DNA of 64,000 nucleotides from Algoriphagus sp. TR-M9 (GCF_027594545.1 NZ_CP115160.1:1869001-1933000); one strand, 5' to 3'. Positions 7,486 through 16,536 are shown, numbered from the stretch's first letter. Program-made: numbers and translations. Notes: generated by a model not told the origin, from the letters alone.

Positions 7486-10400
7486 ATGCAAATCACTAAA
7501 ATATCCATTCAGCGGTCGACCATGGTGGTCGTCCTCTTTACCGTACTGACTTTACTGGGGATTTTCTCCTACACCCAGCTGTCTTATGAGCTTTTGCCAA
7601 AAATGGAAACCAACGTGGTGACCATCTCTACGGTTTATCCTGGAGCAGCACCAACGGAAGTAGAAACCTCAGTGACGAAGAAGATCGAGGATGCAGTGGC
7701 TTCCTTGGAAGGGATAAAATCCATGAATTCCATTTCACAGGAAAGTATCTCCATTATCACCATAGAATTGGAAGCAGGCGAAGACGTAGATTATTCCTTA
7801 CAGGACGCACAGCGTAAAATCAACGCCATCCTAGGCGACTTGCCAGATGATGCAGATCCACCGAGTTTGGGCAAATTTGATTTAGATGATTTGCCTATCA
7901 TGCAGCTGGCAGTGTACTCCAACTTAAATCCATCAGAGTTCTATGATTTGGTAAAAAACAAAATCCAACCATCTCTAGCTCAGATAAAAGGTGTGGCCCA
8001 AGTGAATATGCTAGGTGGTACCGAGCGTGAAATCAAAGTTAACTTGGACCGGAATAAACTGGACGCTTACGGTATTTCACCGATTTCTGTAGCTCAGACT
8101 ATCAATGCCAGTAATCTGGATTTTCCCACGGGTAGGCTAAAAGATAATGAGGGACAGGTGTTGATTCGTCTTGCAGGTAAATTTCAGAATATTCAGGATA
8201 TAGAAAACCTCGTGATTGCTTACCGTAATGACGAATCTCCTATACAATTGAAAGAAGTAGCTGAAGTCCAGGATTCCTTTAAAGACGAGGAAATCCTGAC
8301 CAGATTAAATGGTAAATCGGCGATTGGTTTAACAGTACAAAAGCAGTCTGATGCCAATGCAGTAGAAGTTTCGGAGGTGTTGGAGCAGGAGCTTCAAATC
8401 CTGGAGCAGACCTATACCGCTGAGGGCGTTTCTTTCCAGATCTCCCAAAATACATCTGAGTTTACATTGGAAGCAGCCAATCATGTGATCACGGATTTGG
8501 TTATTGCGGTAGTATTGGTGGCGCTGATCATGCTGCTGTTCCTACACAGTATACGAAATGCGATCATCGTAATGGTAGCTGTGCCGGCTTCCATAGTAGC
8601 AACATTTACAGTGATGTTCCTGGCAGGTTTTACCCTGAACCTGATGTCCTTACTGGCACTTTCGCTGGTGGTAGGTATCCTGGTGGATGATGCCATCGTG
8701 GTGATAGAAAATATTTACAGGCACCTGGAAATGGGGAAAAATATCGCACAGGCTTCCTATGACGGTATCCGCGAAATCGGAGCTACGGTGGTTTCCATTA
8801 CCTTGGTTATTGTAGTGGTGTTCGTGCCTCTTGCGATGACGGGTGGTTTGATTTCGGGTATTTTGACCCAGTTCAGTATTACAGTAGCTGCTGCTACCCT
8901 GATTTCCCTGTTAGTCGCATTTACTTTGATTCCTCTTTTGACCTCTAGATTCTCCAAACTGGAGCATTTGGATAAGGATTCATTCTTTGGCAAAATTGTC
9001 TATGGGTTTGAAGCAGGTTTGGATGCATTTGTGGATTGGTTGATCGGGATTTTGAGATGGGGTTTTGCACACAAAATCGCTTTATTAGGAATCACCCTTG
9101 TCCTTTTCATTTCCTCTTTCTTTTTGGTGATCAAAGGATTTATAGGTTCCGAATTCGTTTCTGAAGGAGATAGAGGGGAATTCCTACTTAGACTGGAGCT
9201 CCCTAAGGATGCCACATTGGAGCAAACCAATTTCAAGACTCGCGAGGTAGAAGATTACCTGAGAACGCTTCCTGAGGTCACAGAGGTGTTTACCACAGTA
9301 GGTGTGACTTCTGGCCAGTTTACGGGTTCCCAATCTTCTTCATTTACATCTGAGATTTTGGTGAAGCTAGTTGGGCCAGAGCATAGAAGCATGACCGGGC
9401 CTGATTATGCCAGACAACTTGAAAACTATCTGGAAGAAAATATCACAGGAGCAGAATACACCGGAGTGCCTATATCTATCATGGGTACTGCGAATGATGC
9501 ACCGATTCAGGTAATCGTATCTGGTCCGGATAAGGATTCTATTCGTATAGTTTCTGAAAAAATTGAAGGGATTCTAGCCGGATTAAAAGGTACAAGAAAG
9601 ATAGAAAGCTCGCTGGAAGATGGTAACCCAGAAATCCGTGTGGAAGTAGATCGCTATAAAATGAATGAGCTGGGGCTTTCCATGGACATGGTGGGCGGAG
9701 CACTTCAAGTAGCATTTAACGGGAACGACGATTCGAAATATACTGATGGTGATTACGAATACGATATTCTGGTAAAACTGAATGAGTTTGACAGGAAGTC
9801 AATCTCTGATGTTCAGAACCTTACATTCCTGAATAGAAGCGGTCAATTGGTGAAACTCGAGCAGTTTGCGACAGTTAATCAGTCGGAAGGCCCTACCAAG
9901 CTGGAAAGAAGGGACCGTGTTTCTTCTGTGAAAATCACTTCTCAGGTAGCCGGTGTTCCTTCTGGAACAGTAGGGGCAGAATTGACTGCTGCGATAGAGG
10001 CGATGGACCTTCCCCAGCAAGTGCAGATCAACTATGATGGAGATATGAAAAACCAGGCAGAAGGTTTTGGTTCCTTAGGAATTGCGCTTTTGGCATCTAT
10101 CATTTTGATCTACCTGATCATGGTTGCCCTGTATGATTCCTATGTCTATCCATTGGTGGTGATGTTCTCACTTCCTATGGCATTGATCGGTTCCTTATTG
10201 GCTTTGGCACTCACCAAAGGCACGCTCAGTATCTTTTCCATCATGGGGTTGATTATGCTCATGGGACTTGTGGCAAAGAATGCGATTCTATTGGTCGATT
10301 TCACCAATCAGCTTAAAGCTGAAGGAGTGGAAGTCAAGACCGCCTTGGAAAAGGCAGTTAAGATTCGTTTCCGTCCGATTTTGATGACTACCATCGCGAT

Positions 10401-10644
10401 GGTGATAGGTATGATGCCTATTGCATTGGCTACTGGAGCAGGTGCCGAATGGAAAAATAGCTTGGCTTGGGTAATTATTGGGGGCCTACTTTCGTCTATG
10501 TTTTTGACGCTGGTAGTGGTTCCGGTGATTTACTACTTATTCGATCGGTTTATGTTCAAAATCGGGAAGTCTGAAAAGAAACAGATTGAGCTAGAAGAGA
10601 CTGACGTAGAGGAGTTTGAATCTGAAGCTGCTGCTTACGTTTAA
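7486..10644 (+). CDS. RND-family efflux permease
   Basis: A 1052-residue proton-driven inner-membrane pump subunit of the AcrB/MexB-MdtB type. The N-terminal TM1 is STMVVVLFTVLTLLGIFSYT, followed by porter subdomains. TM4 carries the proton-relay aspartates in VVGILVDDAIVVIENIYRHL. The second half repeats the fold (TM10 GLVAKNAILLVDFTNQL) and ends in an acidic tail. The usual family length is 1010-1060. The HAE-1 or lipid/other subclass cannot be fixed by eye; the double Asp in TM4 fits HAE-type pumps. It is the third efflux gene, and a hairpin plus a small ACP-like gene follow. Confidence 0.95.
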   Translation: MQITKISIQRSTMVVVLFTVLTLLGIFSYTQLSYELLPKMETNVVTISTVYPGAAPTEVETSVTKKIEDAVASLEGIKSMNSISQESISIITIELEAGEDVDYSLQDAQRKINAILGDLPDDADPPSLGKFDLDDLPIMQLAVYSNLNPSEFYDLVKNKIQPSLAQIKGVAQVNMLGGTEREIKVNLDRNKLDAYGISPISVAQTINASNLDFPTGRLKDNEGQVLIRLAGKFQNIQDIENLVIAYRNDESPIQLKEVAEVQDSFKDEEILTRLNGKSAIGLTVQKQSDANAVEVSEVLEQELQILEQTYTAEGVSFQISQNTSEFTLEAANHVITDLVIAVVLVALIMLLFLHSIRNAIIVMVAVPASIVATFTVMFLAGFTLNLMSLLALSLVVGILVDDAIVVIENIYRHLEMGKNIAQASYDGIREIGATVVSITLVIVVVFVPLAMTGGLISGILTQFSITVAAATLISLLVAFTLIPLLTSRFSKLEHLDKDSFFGKIVYGFEAGLDAFVDWLIGILRWGFAHKIALLGITLVLFISSFFLVIKGFIGSEFVSEGDRGEFLLRLELPKDATLEQTNFKTREVEDYLRTLPEVTEVFTTVGVTSGQFTGSQSSSFTSEILVKLVGPEHRSMTGPDYARQLENYLEENITGAEYTGVPISIMGTANDAPIQVIVSGPDKDSIRIVSEKIEGILAGLKGTRKIESSLEDGNPEIRVEVDRYKMNELGLSMDMVGGALQVAFNGNDDSKYTDGDYEYDILVKLNEFDRKSISDVQNLTFLNRSGQLVKLEQFATVNQSEGPTKLERRDRVSSVKITSQVAGVPSGTVGAELTAAIEAMDLPQQVQINYDGDMKNQAEGFGSLGIALLASIILIYLIMVALYDSYVYPLVVMFSLPMALIGSLLALALTKGTLSIFSIMGLIMLMGLVAKNAILLVDFTNQLKAEGVEVKTALEKAVKIRFRPILMTTIAMVIGMMPIALATGAGAEWKNSLAWVIIGGLLSSMFLTLVVVPVIYYLFDRFMFKIGKSEKKQIELEETDVEEFESEAAAYV

Positions 10645-10663
10645 CCTATAAATAAACAATAAC

Positions 10664-10691
10664 CCGCTTACCGGACTTATACGGTAAGCGG
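10664..10691 (+). other. Hairpin between RND permease and ACP-like gene
   Basis: A 10-bp perfect stem (10664-10673 with 10682-10691) and an 8-base loop lie 19 bases after the permease stop and 16 before the next ATG. No U-tract follows (ATAAAATAAATAC), so it looks more like a partial attenuator or an mRNA-stability element than a full terminator. Confidence 0.6.
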
Positions 10692-10707
10692 ATAAAATAA
10701 ATACCCA

Positions 10708-10938
10708 ATGAATAATATTGCTAACCTCCGTAAGATTTCCAAGGTGTTCACCCAATATGGAATAGACCTGACTGGAAAAGGAAAATATGCATCATTTGAA
10801 GGCGATCTGCAGATGGACAAGGTGTTCGTTTCAGGCTTGATATTCGAGTTGGAATATGAGCTTCACAAAGAGCTGGAAGATGATAAAGTAGCTGGAGTAC
10901 AAGCCCCGGCACAGATTATTGAATTGTTGATGAGTTAA
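10708..10938 (+). CDS. Small acyl-carrier-protein-like protein lacking the phosphopantetheine serine
   Basis: A 76-residue acidic protein. Residues ~30-75 (FEGDLQMDKVFVSGLIFELE, then YELHKELEDDKVAGVQAPAQ) line up with the second half of acyl carrier proteins (FDEDLGADSLDTVELVMALE). The helix-II DSL motif that carries the 4'-phosphopantetheine is replaced by DKV. If the alignment is right, it keeps the ACP fold but cannot be charged. It follows the RND permease as probable last gene of the operon and ends at a strong terminator. The known interaction of E. coli ACP with MukB or AcrB preparations makes a structural partner role conceivable, but that is speculation. Confidence 0.65.
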   Translation: MNNIANLRKISKVFTQYGIDLTGKGKYASFEGDLQMDKVFVSGLIFELEYELHKELEDDKVAGVQAPAQIIELLMS

Positions 10939-10973
10939 GTTCTGTATGGGCAAGGTTGCTCATACCTAAACTA

Positions 10974-11004
10974 AAAAGAGTCCCGGGTGTCCGGGACTCT
11001 TTTT
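10974..11004. terminator. Bidirectional terminator of efflux operon and S9 peptidase
   Basis: A 13-bp perfect GC-rich stem (10974-10986 with 10991-11003), 4-base loop, A-run before and eight Ts after. It separates converging genes. Confidence 0.92.
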
Positions 11005-11024
11005 TTTATGCATTACACCAATTT

Positions 11025-13397
11025 TTACTCTTGCAGCAAGGTGTTATTGAACAGCTTCAAAATCCGTTTATACTCATCTGTCCAGGAACTTGGCTCTACG
11101 AATCCGTGATCTTCCACAGGATAAATCGCCATTTCCCAATTATCTTTTCCCAGCTCGATAAACCGCTGGGATAGCCTCACTACGTCCTGAAAATGAACAT
11201 TTACATCTACCATGCCATGCGCCATTAGTAAGTTTCCTTTAAGTCCTTCGGCAAAGTAAATAGGAGAGGAACGTCGGTAAGCAATAGGGTCCTCTTCGGG
11301 TGTGTTCAGGATATTGGAGGTGTAGCCGTGATTGTAATGCGCCCAATCTGTCACTGAGCGGAGTGCTGCTCCGGACTTGAATGTGTCAGAAGCATTGAAA
11401 AGTGCCATAAGTGTGATAAAACCACCATAGCTGCCTCCATACAAGCCTACGCGGTCTGGATCTACCCCGTGATTTTCGATGAGATATTTCACTCCATCCA
11501 CTTGGTCAGAAAGGTCTTTGCCACCCATATGGCGGTAGATGCCTGTTCTCCAATCTCTCCCATATCCCGCAGAACCACGGTAATCTATGTCCAAAACAGT
11601 ATAACCTAAATCTGTCAATAAATTATGAAACATGTACTCTCTAAAGTAACTGCTCCACCATTTATGGACATTTTGTAAATATCCGGCACCATGGACAAAG
11701 ACTACTGCAGCACCGTTCTTTTTGGCTGGGTCGGGCGTGTACAGTCTAGCAGGCACCTGAGCGCCATCCTCAGCAGTAAATCTTACAATTTGCGGATCCC
11801 TCCAGTTGTAAGCTTTAAATTCATCGCTTTGACCAGCTGTGAGCTGAACAGCCTTTGCACCAGCTTTATTGTCCTGTAGGTAAAGCTCTGCAGGCTTGTT
11901 ACTATAAGAATATACAATGGCGAGCTTTTTCTCATCTGGAGAAAGACTTACATCGTTGTTTCCAGTCATGGAAGTCAGCTTGACCGCCTTACCGCCCATC
12001 AAGGGCATTTGATAAAAATGACGCTCGCCTGGATCTACTTCTGAGCTGGTGAAATACCAGGATTTTTTGTCTTTGGAGAGGAAAGGATCAAAGACTTCAT
12101 ATTTTCCTGAGGTCAAAGCTTTCTTTTCCCCAGTGCTCACATCCAGCAAATACAGGTGGGAATAACCACTTTCTTCAGATTGAAAATAAATGTGCTTGTT
12201 GTCCGGTAGCCATCCCATGGTTCCCCCAGAAAATGACCAGCCTATGCCCGGACCGGCGATCCATGCCTCATCACGCTGGCGATCAAGGGTTTTAAGTTTA
12301 CCTGAATTCAGGTCAATTTCTGCTATCCACCTGTCTTTATTATCTGTAGATCGAATATTGATAATTGCTCTGCTGCCATCTGGAGAAAAATATGGACTGG
12401 AAAAACTGACTGTTCTTTCTTTTTCCTCCCAGGTTTTGTCTGGGTAATCGGATACATAATCGGGTAGGTCTTTGATACCAGGAAGTTCCGAAGCGGTCAG
12501 GAAATAGACCGTATCCTGCTCTAAATCGTAGATTCCGATTTCCGCTTGGGCAGGAGTAGAGGTTCCCACTTTTGCCCGGGCATTAAGATCCACGGTGTAG
12601 CCTGATGCATCTACATAGTCGGGCACTTTGGTGTTTTTACTGTTGGAGGAATTATAGATGGTAAAACTGGCAAATTTGCCATCCGGAGAAAGCTGTAGGT
12701 TTACCGGGGACTTTCCTTCTGTGTAATACACAAACTCCTCTACCTCCCCGTCTTGAAAGGATTCCCGGTAGTCTTTTCTCATTTTACTTTTTTCCTCTCT
12801 TTCACGGACTACAGCGAGCAGTTCTAGGTTTTCCGACTCCAGCCAAGGTAAGTCCGTAGCATTTCCCTTTGAATTATCCTTTGGTTTGGAACTTGTGGAA
12901 ATATTGGTGGCTTTGCGTATGGTTTTACTGGATAGGTTATAGATGTAGATATTTGCCTTTGAGCTAAAGGCGATTTCTTCTTCATTGGCAAGAAACTTGG
13001 GGTCTGCAAAATTCTCTGGCCACTCCAGCAGTACCTCAGTGTTGCCGGAAGATAGGTCTTCTAACATTAGTTTTTCATCGATCTGATATAAACGAAGGGT
13101 TTTATCCGCATTATAGCTCGCCTCGTCACGTTCTCTGGACCGTAGTTCCAGCCAGGATACTTTTGAGATTTTTTGGTCCCGATTCAGCTGGATTTTGTAT
13201 AAGGAATCAGCCGGATCCTGATCCAGATTGTACCGAAAATAAATAGTTTCAGAATCATCACTCCATGATGCACTGGAAGGGAAAGTACCCATCCAGCTGG
13301 GATCTCTCATGATGTATTCTACACTCAATTCGGACTGTGCCTTGGCCTGAAACAGGGCAATAAAAAGCAAAGGCAGAAACATTAGTTTTCGCTGCAT
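11025..13397 (-). CDS. S9-family serine peptidase (DPP-IV/prolyl oligopeptidase type)
   Basis: A 790-residue secreted peptidase with a signal peptide ending near FQAKAQS (~residue 20). An N-terminal beta-propeller spans ~40-520, with repeated phrases such as SPDGKFASFTIYN, FSPDGSRAIINIRS and SPDEKKLAIVYSY. A C-terminal alpha/beta hydrolase domain (PF00326) follows. The catalytic triad is visible: Ser656 in GLYGGSYGGF, Asp731 in AHGMVDVNVH, His764 in PVEDHGFVEP. It probably trims peptides, often after proline, in the periplasm or at the cell surface. Length and domain order match DPP-IV-like S9B/C enzymes of Bacteroidota. The Hpt gene lies 31 bases upstream on the same strand. Confidence 0.93.
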   Translation of the reverse strand: MQRKLMFLPLLFIALFQAKAQSELSVEYIMRDPSWMGTFPSSASWSDDSETIYFRYNLDQDPADSLYKIQLNRDQKISKVSWLELRSRERDEASYNADKTLRLYQIDEKLMLEDLSSGNTEVLLEWPENFADPKFLANEEEIAFSSKANIYIYNLSSKTIRKATNISTSSKPKDNSKGNATDLPWLESENLELLAVVREREEKSKMRKDYRESFQDGEVEEFVYYTEGKSPVNLQLSPDGKFASFTIYNSSNSKNTKVPDYVDASGYTVDLNARAKVGTSTPAQAEIGIYDLEQDTVYFLTASELPGIKDLPDYVSDYPDKTWEEKERTVSFSSPYFSPDGSRAIINIRSTDNKDRWIAEIDLNSGKLKTLDRQRDEAWIAGPGIGWSFSGGTMGWLPDNKHIYFQSEESGYSHLYLLDVSTGEKKALTSGKYEVFDPFLSKDKKSWYFTSSEVDPGERHFYQMPLMGGKAVKLTSMTGNNDVSLSPDEKKLAIVYSYSNKPAELYLQDNKAGAKAVQLTAGQSDEFKAYNWRDPQIVRFTAEDGAQVPARLYTPDPAKKNGAAVVFVHGAGYLQNVHKWWSSYFREYMFHNLLTDLGYTVLDIDYRGSAGYGRDWRTGIYRHMGGKDLSDQVDGVKYLIENHGVDPDRVGLYGGSYGGFITLMALFNASDTFKSGAALRSVTDWAHYNHGYTSNILNTPEEDPIAYRRSSPIYFAEGLKGNLLMAHGMVDVNVHFQDVVRLSQRFIELGKDNWEMAIYPVEDHGFVEPSSWTDEYKRILKLFNNTLLQE

Positions 13398-13428
13398 ATT
13401 TAGTTGGTTTGGTTTTATGCTGATATTC

Positions 13429-13761
13429 TTAAATCTTAGCTAGAAAGGCTGCTAATTCGCTTTCGATGAGTTGCAATTGACTTTGAAGCTCCTCATTGAG
13501 AGCTTGCGAATTCCTTAAGTCATTTTCAATAGCTTCCAATAATTTACGGGTTTGCAGGGCACCTATGTAGCTCATACTGGGTTTTGCTTTGTGACAGCGT
13601 TTTTTGATGGAAGCAAAGTCTTCTTCTTGGTAAAATCCATCTAGCTCTTTAAGATCCACAATGTTGGTGTCGAGTATGATTTGGATCATTTCCCGGATCA
13701 TTTCCGGATCATCTTCTCCAAAGTACTGGTAGATGGCTTGCTCACTGATGAGTTGGTACAT
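13429..13761 (-). CDS. Hpt (histidine phosphotransfer) domain protein
   Basis: A 110-residue helical protein. The Hpt signature is HKAKPSMSYIGALQTRKLLE, with phospho-accepting His57 in the pattern HxxKPSxxxxGA (family HxLKGSSxxxGA), followed by a helix of leucines and glutamates. It should relay phosphate between a hybrid kinase receiver and a response regulator, but no kinase is adjacent. A longer reading would begin at a TTG (13833); the ATG at 13761 gives the normal Hpt length and avoids an unlikely N-terminal extension. No RBS helps the choice. Confidence 0.85.
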   Translation of the reverse strand: MYQLISEQAIYQYFGEDDPEMIREMIQIILDTNIVDLKELDGFYQEEDFASIKKRCHKAKPSMSYIGALQTRKLLEAIENDLRNSQALNEELQSQLQLIESELAAFLAKI

Positions 13762-13903
13762 ATTGCTTACAAAATGGTATGAATAGGAAAAAGTCTGTTT
13801 GGCACTTATTCTAAAATTAATCACATTTTTCAAAAAGCATAAATTAAGCGGGGGAGAGTTTGATATTATTAGTATAAAAGCAACAAAAAGACCGCTGAAT
13901 GGT

Positions 13904-13911
13904 TAATTTTG
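13904..13911 (+). promoter_or_regulatory. -7 box upstream of the small membrane protein
   Basis: TAATTTTG, an exact TAnnTTTG match, 28 bases before the ATG at 13940. No convincing -33 TTTG at the right distance. Confidence 0.5.
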
Positions 13912-13939
13912 CGCCATTCTGGTTTAAAGGAAATCTGAG

Positions 13940-14098
13940 ATGCAGAAGAACAAGAAAATATTTCTGATACTATTTGTGCTGTTCATGTTGATCATGCTAT
14001 GGATAGGATATGACATTTCCCAAAGAACTACTTTCCCAGGCTCCAAAGGAAACCTGGAAGAAAGAATAGGTTCGGAAGTAAAGGAAGAGAAGAATTAA
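13940..14098 (+). CDS. Small single-span membrane protein, 52 residues
   Basis: It opens with charged MQKNKK, then one hydrophobic segment (IFLILFVLFMLIMLWIGY, residues 7-24), then a short polar tail rich in Glu and Lys. I do not recognise a family. The reading frame is supported by an exact -7 promoter box upstream, an ATG, and a position 32 bases ahead of the next gene on the same strand, suggesting a two-gene unit. The positive N-terminus predicts the tail on the outside, or a signal anchor. Confidence 0.6.
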   Translation: MQKNKKIFLILFVLFMLIMLWIGYDISQRTTFPGSKGNLEERIGSEVKEEKN

Positions 14099-14130
14099 TA
14101 GCAGCAGCAAAAGCTGAAAAAAGAAGTAAA

Positions 14131-14778
14131 ATGGACAATCTAATGACTCGGCAGCTAGACCTGATCCTAAGGGAAGGCGAGGTGGATTTCGAGCGTGAGT
14201 TTGAGTTAGTAGCCAAGCCTGATTTTCTGGACCAAAAAGGAAAAAACTGGCTTGCAGAAATATATGAAGACCTGGGTGGAAAAAAAGGGGGACCTTTGTT
14301 GGAAAAGTTTAGGTTCGATTTCAAAATCGGCAGAAACCTCTTCCTCTATGACGATGAACTCCACTTTAATAGATATAGGCTAATTTCTTTTAGATCAGAT
14401 CTCTATAATGAATTGAATTTTGAATTTGTAGATGCTCAACGACGGCTTTGTAGGAGCTTTGAAAAGGAGTGTCTCAAGGTAGGTATGCAAGAAAGGGTTT
14501 GGTATGGACCTCCCATTGCCAAGCACTGTTTTGGTGCCGGAAGTGAGCCAGGTGACTTTTCAGGAAATGGTGCTATAGGCTGGAAATTATTTGCTTATAA
14601 CGACGCTCAAATGGATCTCCAAACCAGAATTCATGGCTATAAGTTGCATAGAATTACTCCTTTCGAAACCCTGATGACAGGTGGATCTCTAAAGCGACTG
14701 GATCAGTTGCTCATTAATCCCAAAGAAGAACAGCGCGTGATGCTATTGAACTGGTTTAATAGAAAGTATCAAGACTGA
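14131..14778 (+). CDS. Conserved-looking hypothetical protein, 215 residues
   Basis: A soluble protein with no signal peptide or membrane segment and no motif I recognise. It has aromatic- and charge-rich stretches such as RLISFRSDLYNELNFEFVDA and a central WYGPPIAKHCFGAGSEPGD with one His and one Cys. It lies 32 bases after the 52-residue membrane protein and converges on the deoxynucleoside kinase gene. The regular codon use and length make it a real gene. Function unknown. Confidence 0.8.
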   Translation: MDNLMTRQLDLILREGEVDFEREFELVAKPDFLDQKGKNWLAEIYEDLGGKKGGPLLEKFRFDFKIGRNLFLYDDELHFNRYRLISFRSDLYNELNFEFVDAQRRLCRSFEKECLKVGMQERVWYGPPIAKHCFGAGSEPGDFSGNGAIGWKLFAYNDAQMDLQTRIHGYKLHRITPFETLMTGGSLKRLDQLLINPKEEQRVMLLNWFNRKYQD

Positions 14779-14853
14779 TCTCTCTTTCACAACATGAAAA
14801 TGGGTGTGAGGGTCAGTCAAAATATGGTAGGAACCCATGAATGGGCCCAAATC

Positions 14854-15471
14854 CTAAGCGAATAAACCAAAGATCTCCCGGTCCACTTTCTCAACTACGA
14901 AAGCAAAATCGTCTGCCCGCTCCACAAAATCCAAATTGTTCACATCGATTACCAGTAGTTTACCCTCCTTATATCCATTGATCCAGTCTTCATAGTGGCT
15001 ATTTAGGTTTTTCAGGTAATCGATCCGCATAGTGGTCTCATAGCTTCTTCCTCGCTTTTCTATTTGCCCGACCAGTTTAGGAATATCTGCTTTGAGGTAG
15101 ATCAGCAGGTCGGGTGCTTTTACATGCGAGATCATACTGTCAAATAAACTTAGGTAATTGGCATAGTCCCGCTCAGTCATGAGCTTACTTTTATGCAGAT
15201 TGGCCGCAAAAATATACGCATCCTCGTAGATAGTTCTATCCTGAATGGTGGGGTTTTCGCTATCCTGAATCTTTTTGATTTGGTTGAATCTAGAATTCAG
15301 AAAATAAACTTGCAAATGGAAAGCCCATCTTTTCATATCCTCATAAAAATCAGGAAGATAAGGGTTGTTATCTACAGCTTCAAATTCAGCTTTCCAGCCA
15401 TAATGTTTGGCTAGTTTTTCGGTCAGTGTGGTCTTACCACTGCCGATGTTTCCAGATACTGCTATGTGCAT
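14854..15471 (-). CDS. Deoxynucleoside kinase (dNK/dGK-dAK family)
   Basis: A 205-residue salvage kinase that phosphorylates deoxynucleosides with ATP. The P-loop is at the start (SGNIGSGKTT, residues 6-15). The EDAYIFAANLH and DRTIYEDAY region holds the family's E-R-(S/T) substrate site. Further on RGRSYE fits the lid segment. Length is typical of bacterial dAK/dGK-like enzymes. It starts 5 bases after the 3-hydroxyacyl-CoA dehydrogenase stop, so the two are co-transcribed, though they are not obviously linked in metabolism. The exact base preference is not visible. Confidence 0.92.
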   Translation of the reverse strand: MHIAVSGNIGSGKTTLTEKLAKHYGWKAEFEAVDNNPYLPDFYEDMKRWAFHLQVYFLNSRFNQIKKIQDSENPTIQDRTIYEDAYIFAANLHKSKLMTERDYANYLSLFDSMISHVKAPDLLIYLKADIPKLVGQIEKRGRSYETTMRIDYLKNLNSHYEDWINGYKEGKLLVIDVNNLDFVERADDFAFVVEKVDREIFGLFA

Positions 15472-15476
15472 TTCTT

Positions 15477-16370
15477 TTACTTTAAGAATCTATCCGAGAC
15501 CACTAACTCTTTGCTTGCTTTGGTGTATTTGTAGAATCCCTCGCCTGTTTTTACGCCTTTGTAGCCTGCCGTTACCATATTCACGAGTAGGGGGCATGGG
15601 GCGTATTTGGGATTACCAAAACCCTCCTGAAGTACGCGCAGGATAGAAAGACAAACGTCCAGCCCTATAAAATCTGCCAGTTGCAATGGTCCCATAGGAT
15701 GCGCCATGCCCAGTTTCATCACGGTATCTATTTCCTGGATTCCGGCCACACCTTCATAGAGGGAATATATCGCCTCGTTAATCATAGGCATAAGGATTCG
15801 ATTTGCCACAAACCCCGGGTAATCATTGACTTCTACCGGCTCTTTGGAAAGGTCTTTGGCAAGCTGCATGATTGTAGAGGTAACCTCATCAGAAGTCGCG
15901 TACCCTCTTATCACTTCCACTAGTTTCATCACCGGTACTGGGTTCATAAAGTGCATGCCGATCACCTGCGCTGGACGTTGGGTGACGGCAGCTATTTTAG
16001 TAATGGAAATAGAGGAAGTATTGCTCGCTAAAATGGCTGCAGCAGGGGAGAATTGATCTATTTTTCTAAATAAATCAAGCTTGATGTCCATGCTTTCTGT
16101 GGCCGCCTCTACTACTAGGTCTGCGTTTTGTATGCCAGCTTCCAAGTCAGTGAAAGTATTGATTCTGTCCAGGGCTTGCATTTTTTCTGTTTCGGTAAGC
16201 ACTTCCTTACTCACTTGCCTATCCAGATTCTTGCTAATGGTAGCGAGGGCTTTTTGTAAGAAATCATCTTTGAGGTCAATCAGATTGACTTGGTATCCGT
16301 GCTGTGCAAAAACATGGGCAATGCCATTTCCCATGGTACCAGAACCTATTACTGAGATATTGTTTATCAT
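15477..16370 (-). CDS. 3-hydroxybutyryl-CoA / 3-hydroxyacyl-CoA dehydrogenase
   Basis: A 297-residue NAD-dependent dehydrogenase of short-chain 3-hydroxyacyl-CoA. The Rossmann motif is GSGTMGNGIAHVFAQHGYQV (residues ~8-27), followed by an Asp at the end of strand 2 (LIDLKD). The central part has ASNTSSISITKIAAVTQRPA, then the catalytic His in GMHFMNPVPVMKLVEVI and ANRILMPMINEAIYSLYEGV. The C-terminal helical domain includes KLGMAHPMGPLQLADFIGLD. Length fits the single-domain Hbd/PaaH type used in fatty acid or butyrate metabolism. Confidence 0.93.
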   Translation of the reverse strand: MINNISVIGSGTMGNGIAHVFAQHGYQVNLIDLKDDFLQKALATISKNLDRQVSKEVLTETEKMQALDRINTFTDLEAGIQNADLVVEAATESMDIKLDLFRKIDQFSPAAAILASNTSSISITKIAAVTQRPAQVIGMHFMNPVPVMKLVEVIRGYATSDEVTSTIMQLAKDLSKEPVEVNDYPGFVANRILMPMINEAIYSLYEGVAGIQEIDTVMKLGMAHPMGPLQLADFIGLDVCLSILRVLQEGFGNPKYAPCPLLVNMVTAGYKGVKTGEGFYKYTKASKELVVSDRFLK

Positions 16371-16524
16371 GAAGTACGTGAGTTGAAAAGTGATTTATTT
16401 GGGTTTAACTGATCCGAAGACCTGCCCAAAGCTAATGGCGTAAATGTCTAATTCCAATTTTTTTGCTGTGGGATTAATGCTTGGCAATGTGCTTAAAGAT
16501 TCCTTTCAAACTGATAGAATTACC

Positions 16525-16532
16525 TACCTTTG
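16525..16532 (+). promoter_or_regulatory. -7 box of the cvfB-type gene
   Basis: TACCTTTG, exact TAnnTTTG, ends 4 bases before the ATG at 16537. The transcript is therefore expected to begin at or next to the start codon. No good -33 box. Confidence 0.5.
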
Positions 16533-16536
16533 AGCT

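Noticed and set aside
14028..14324. A 98-residue minus-strand frame
   Set aside because: Ser/Pro/Leu-rich antisense of the small and hypothetical plus-strand genes; no support.
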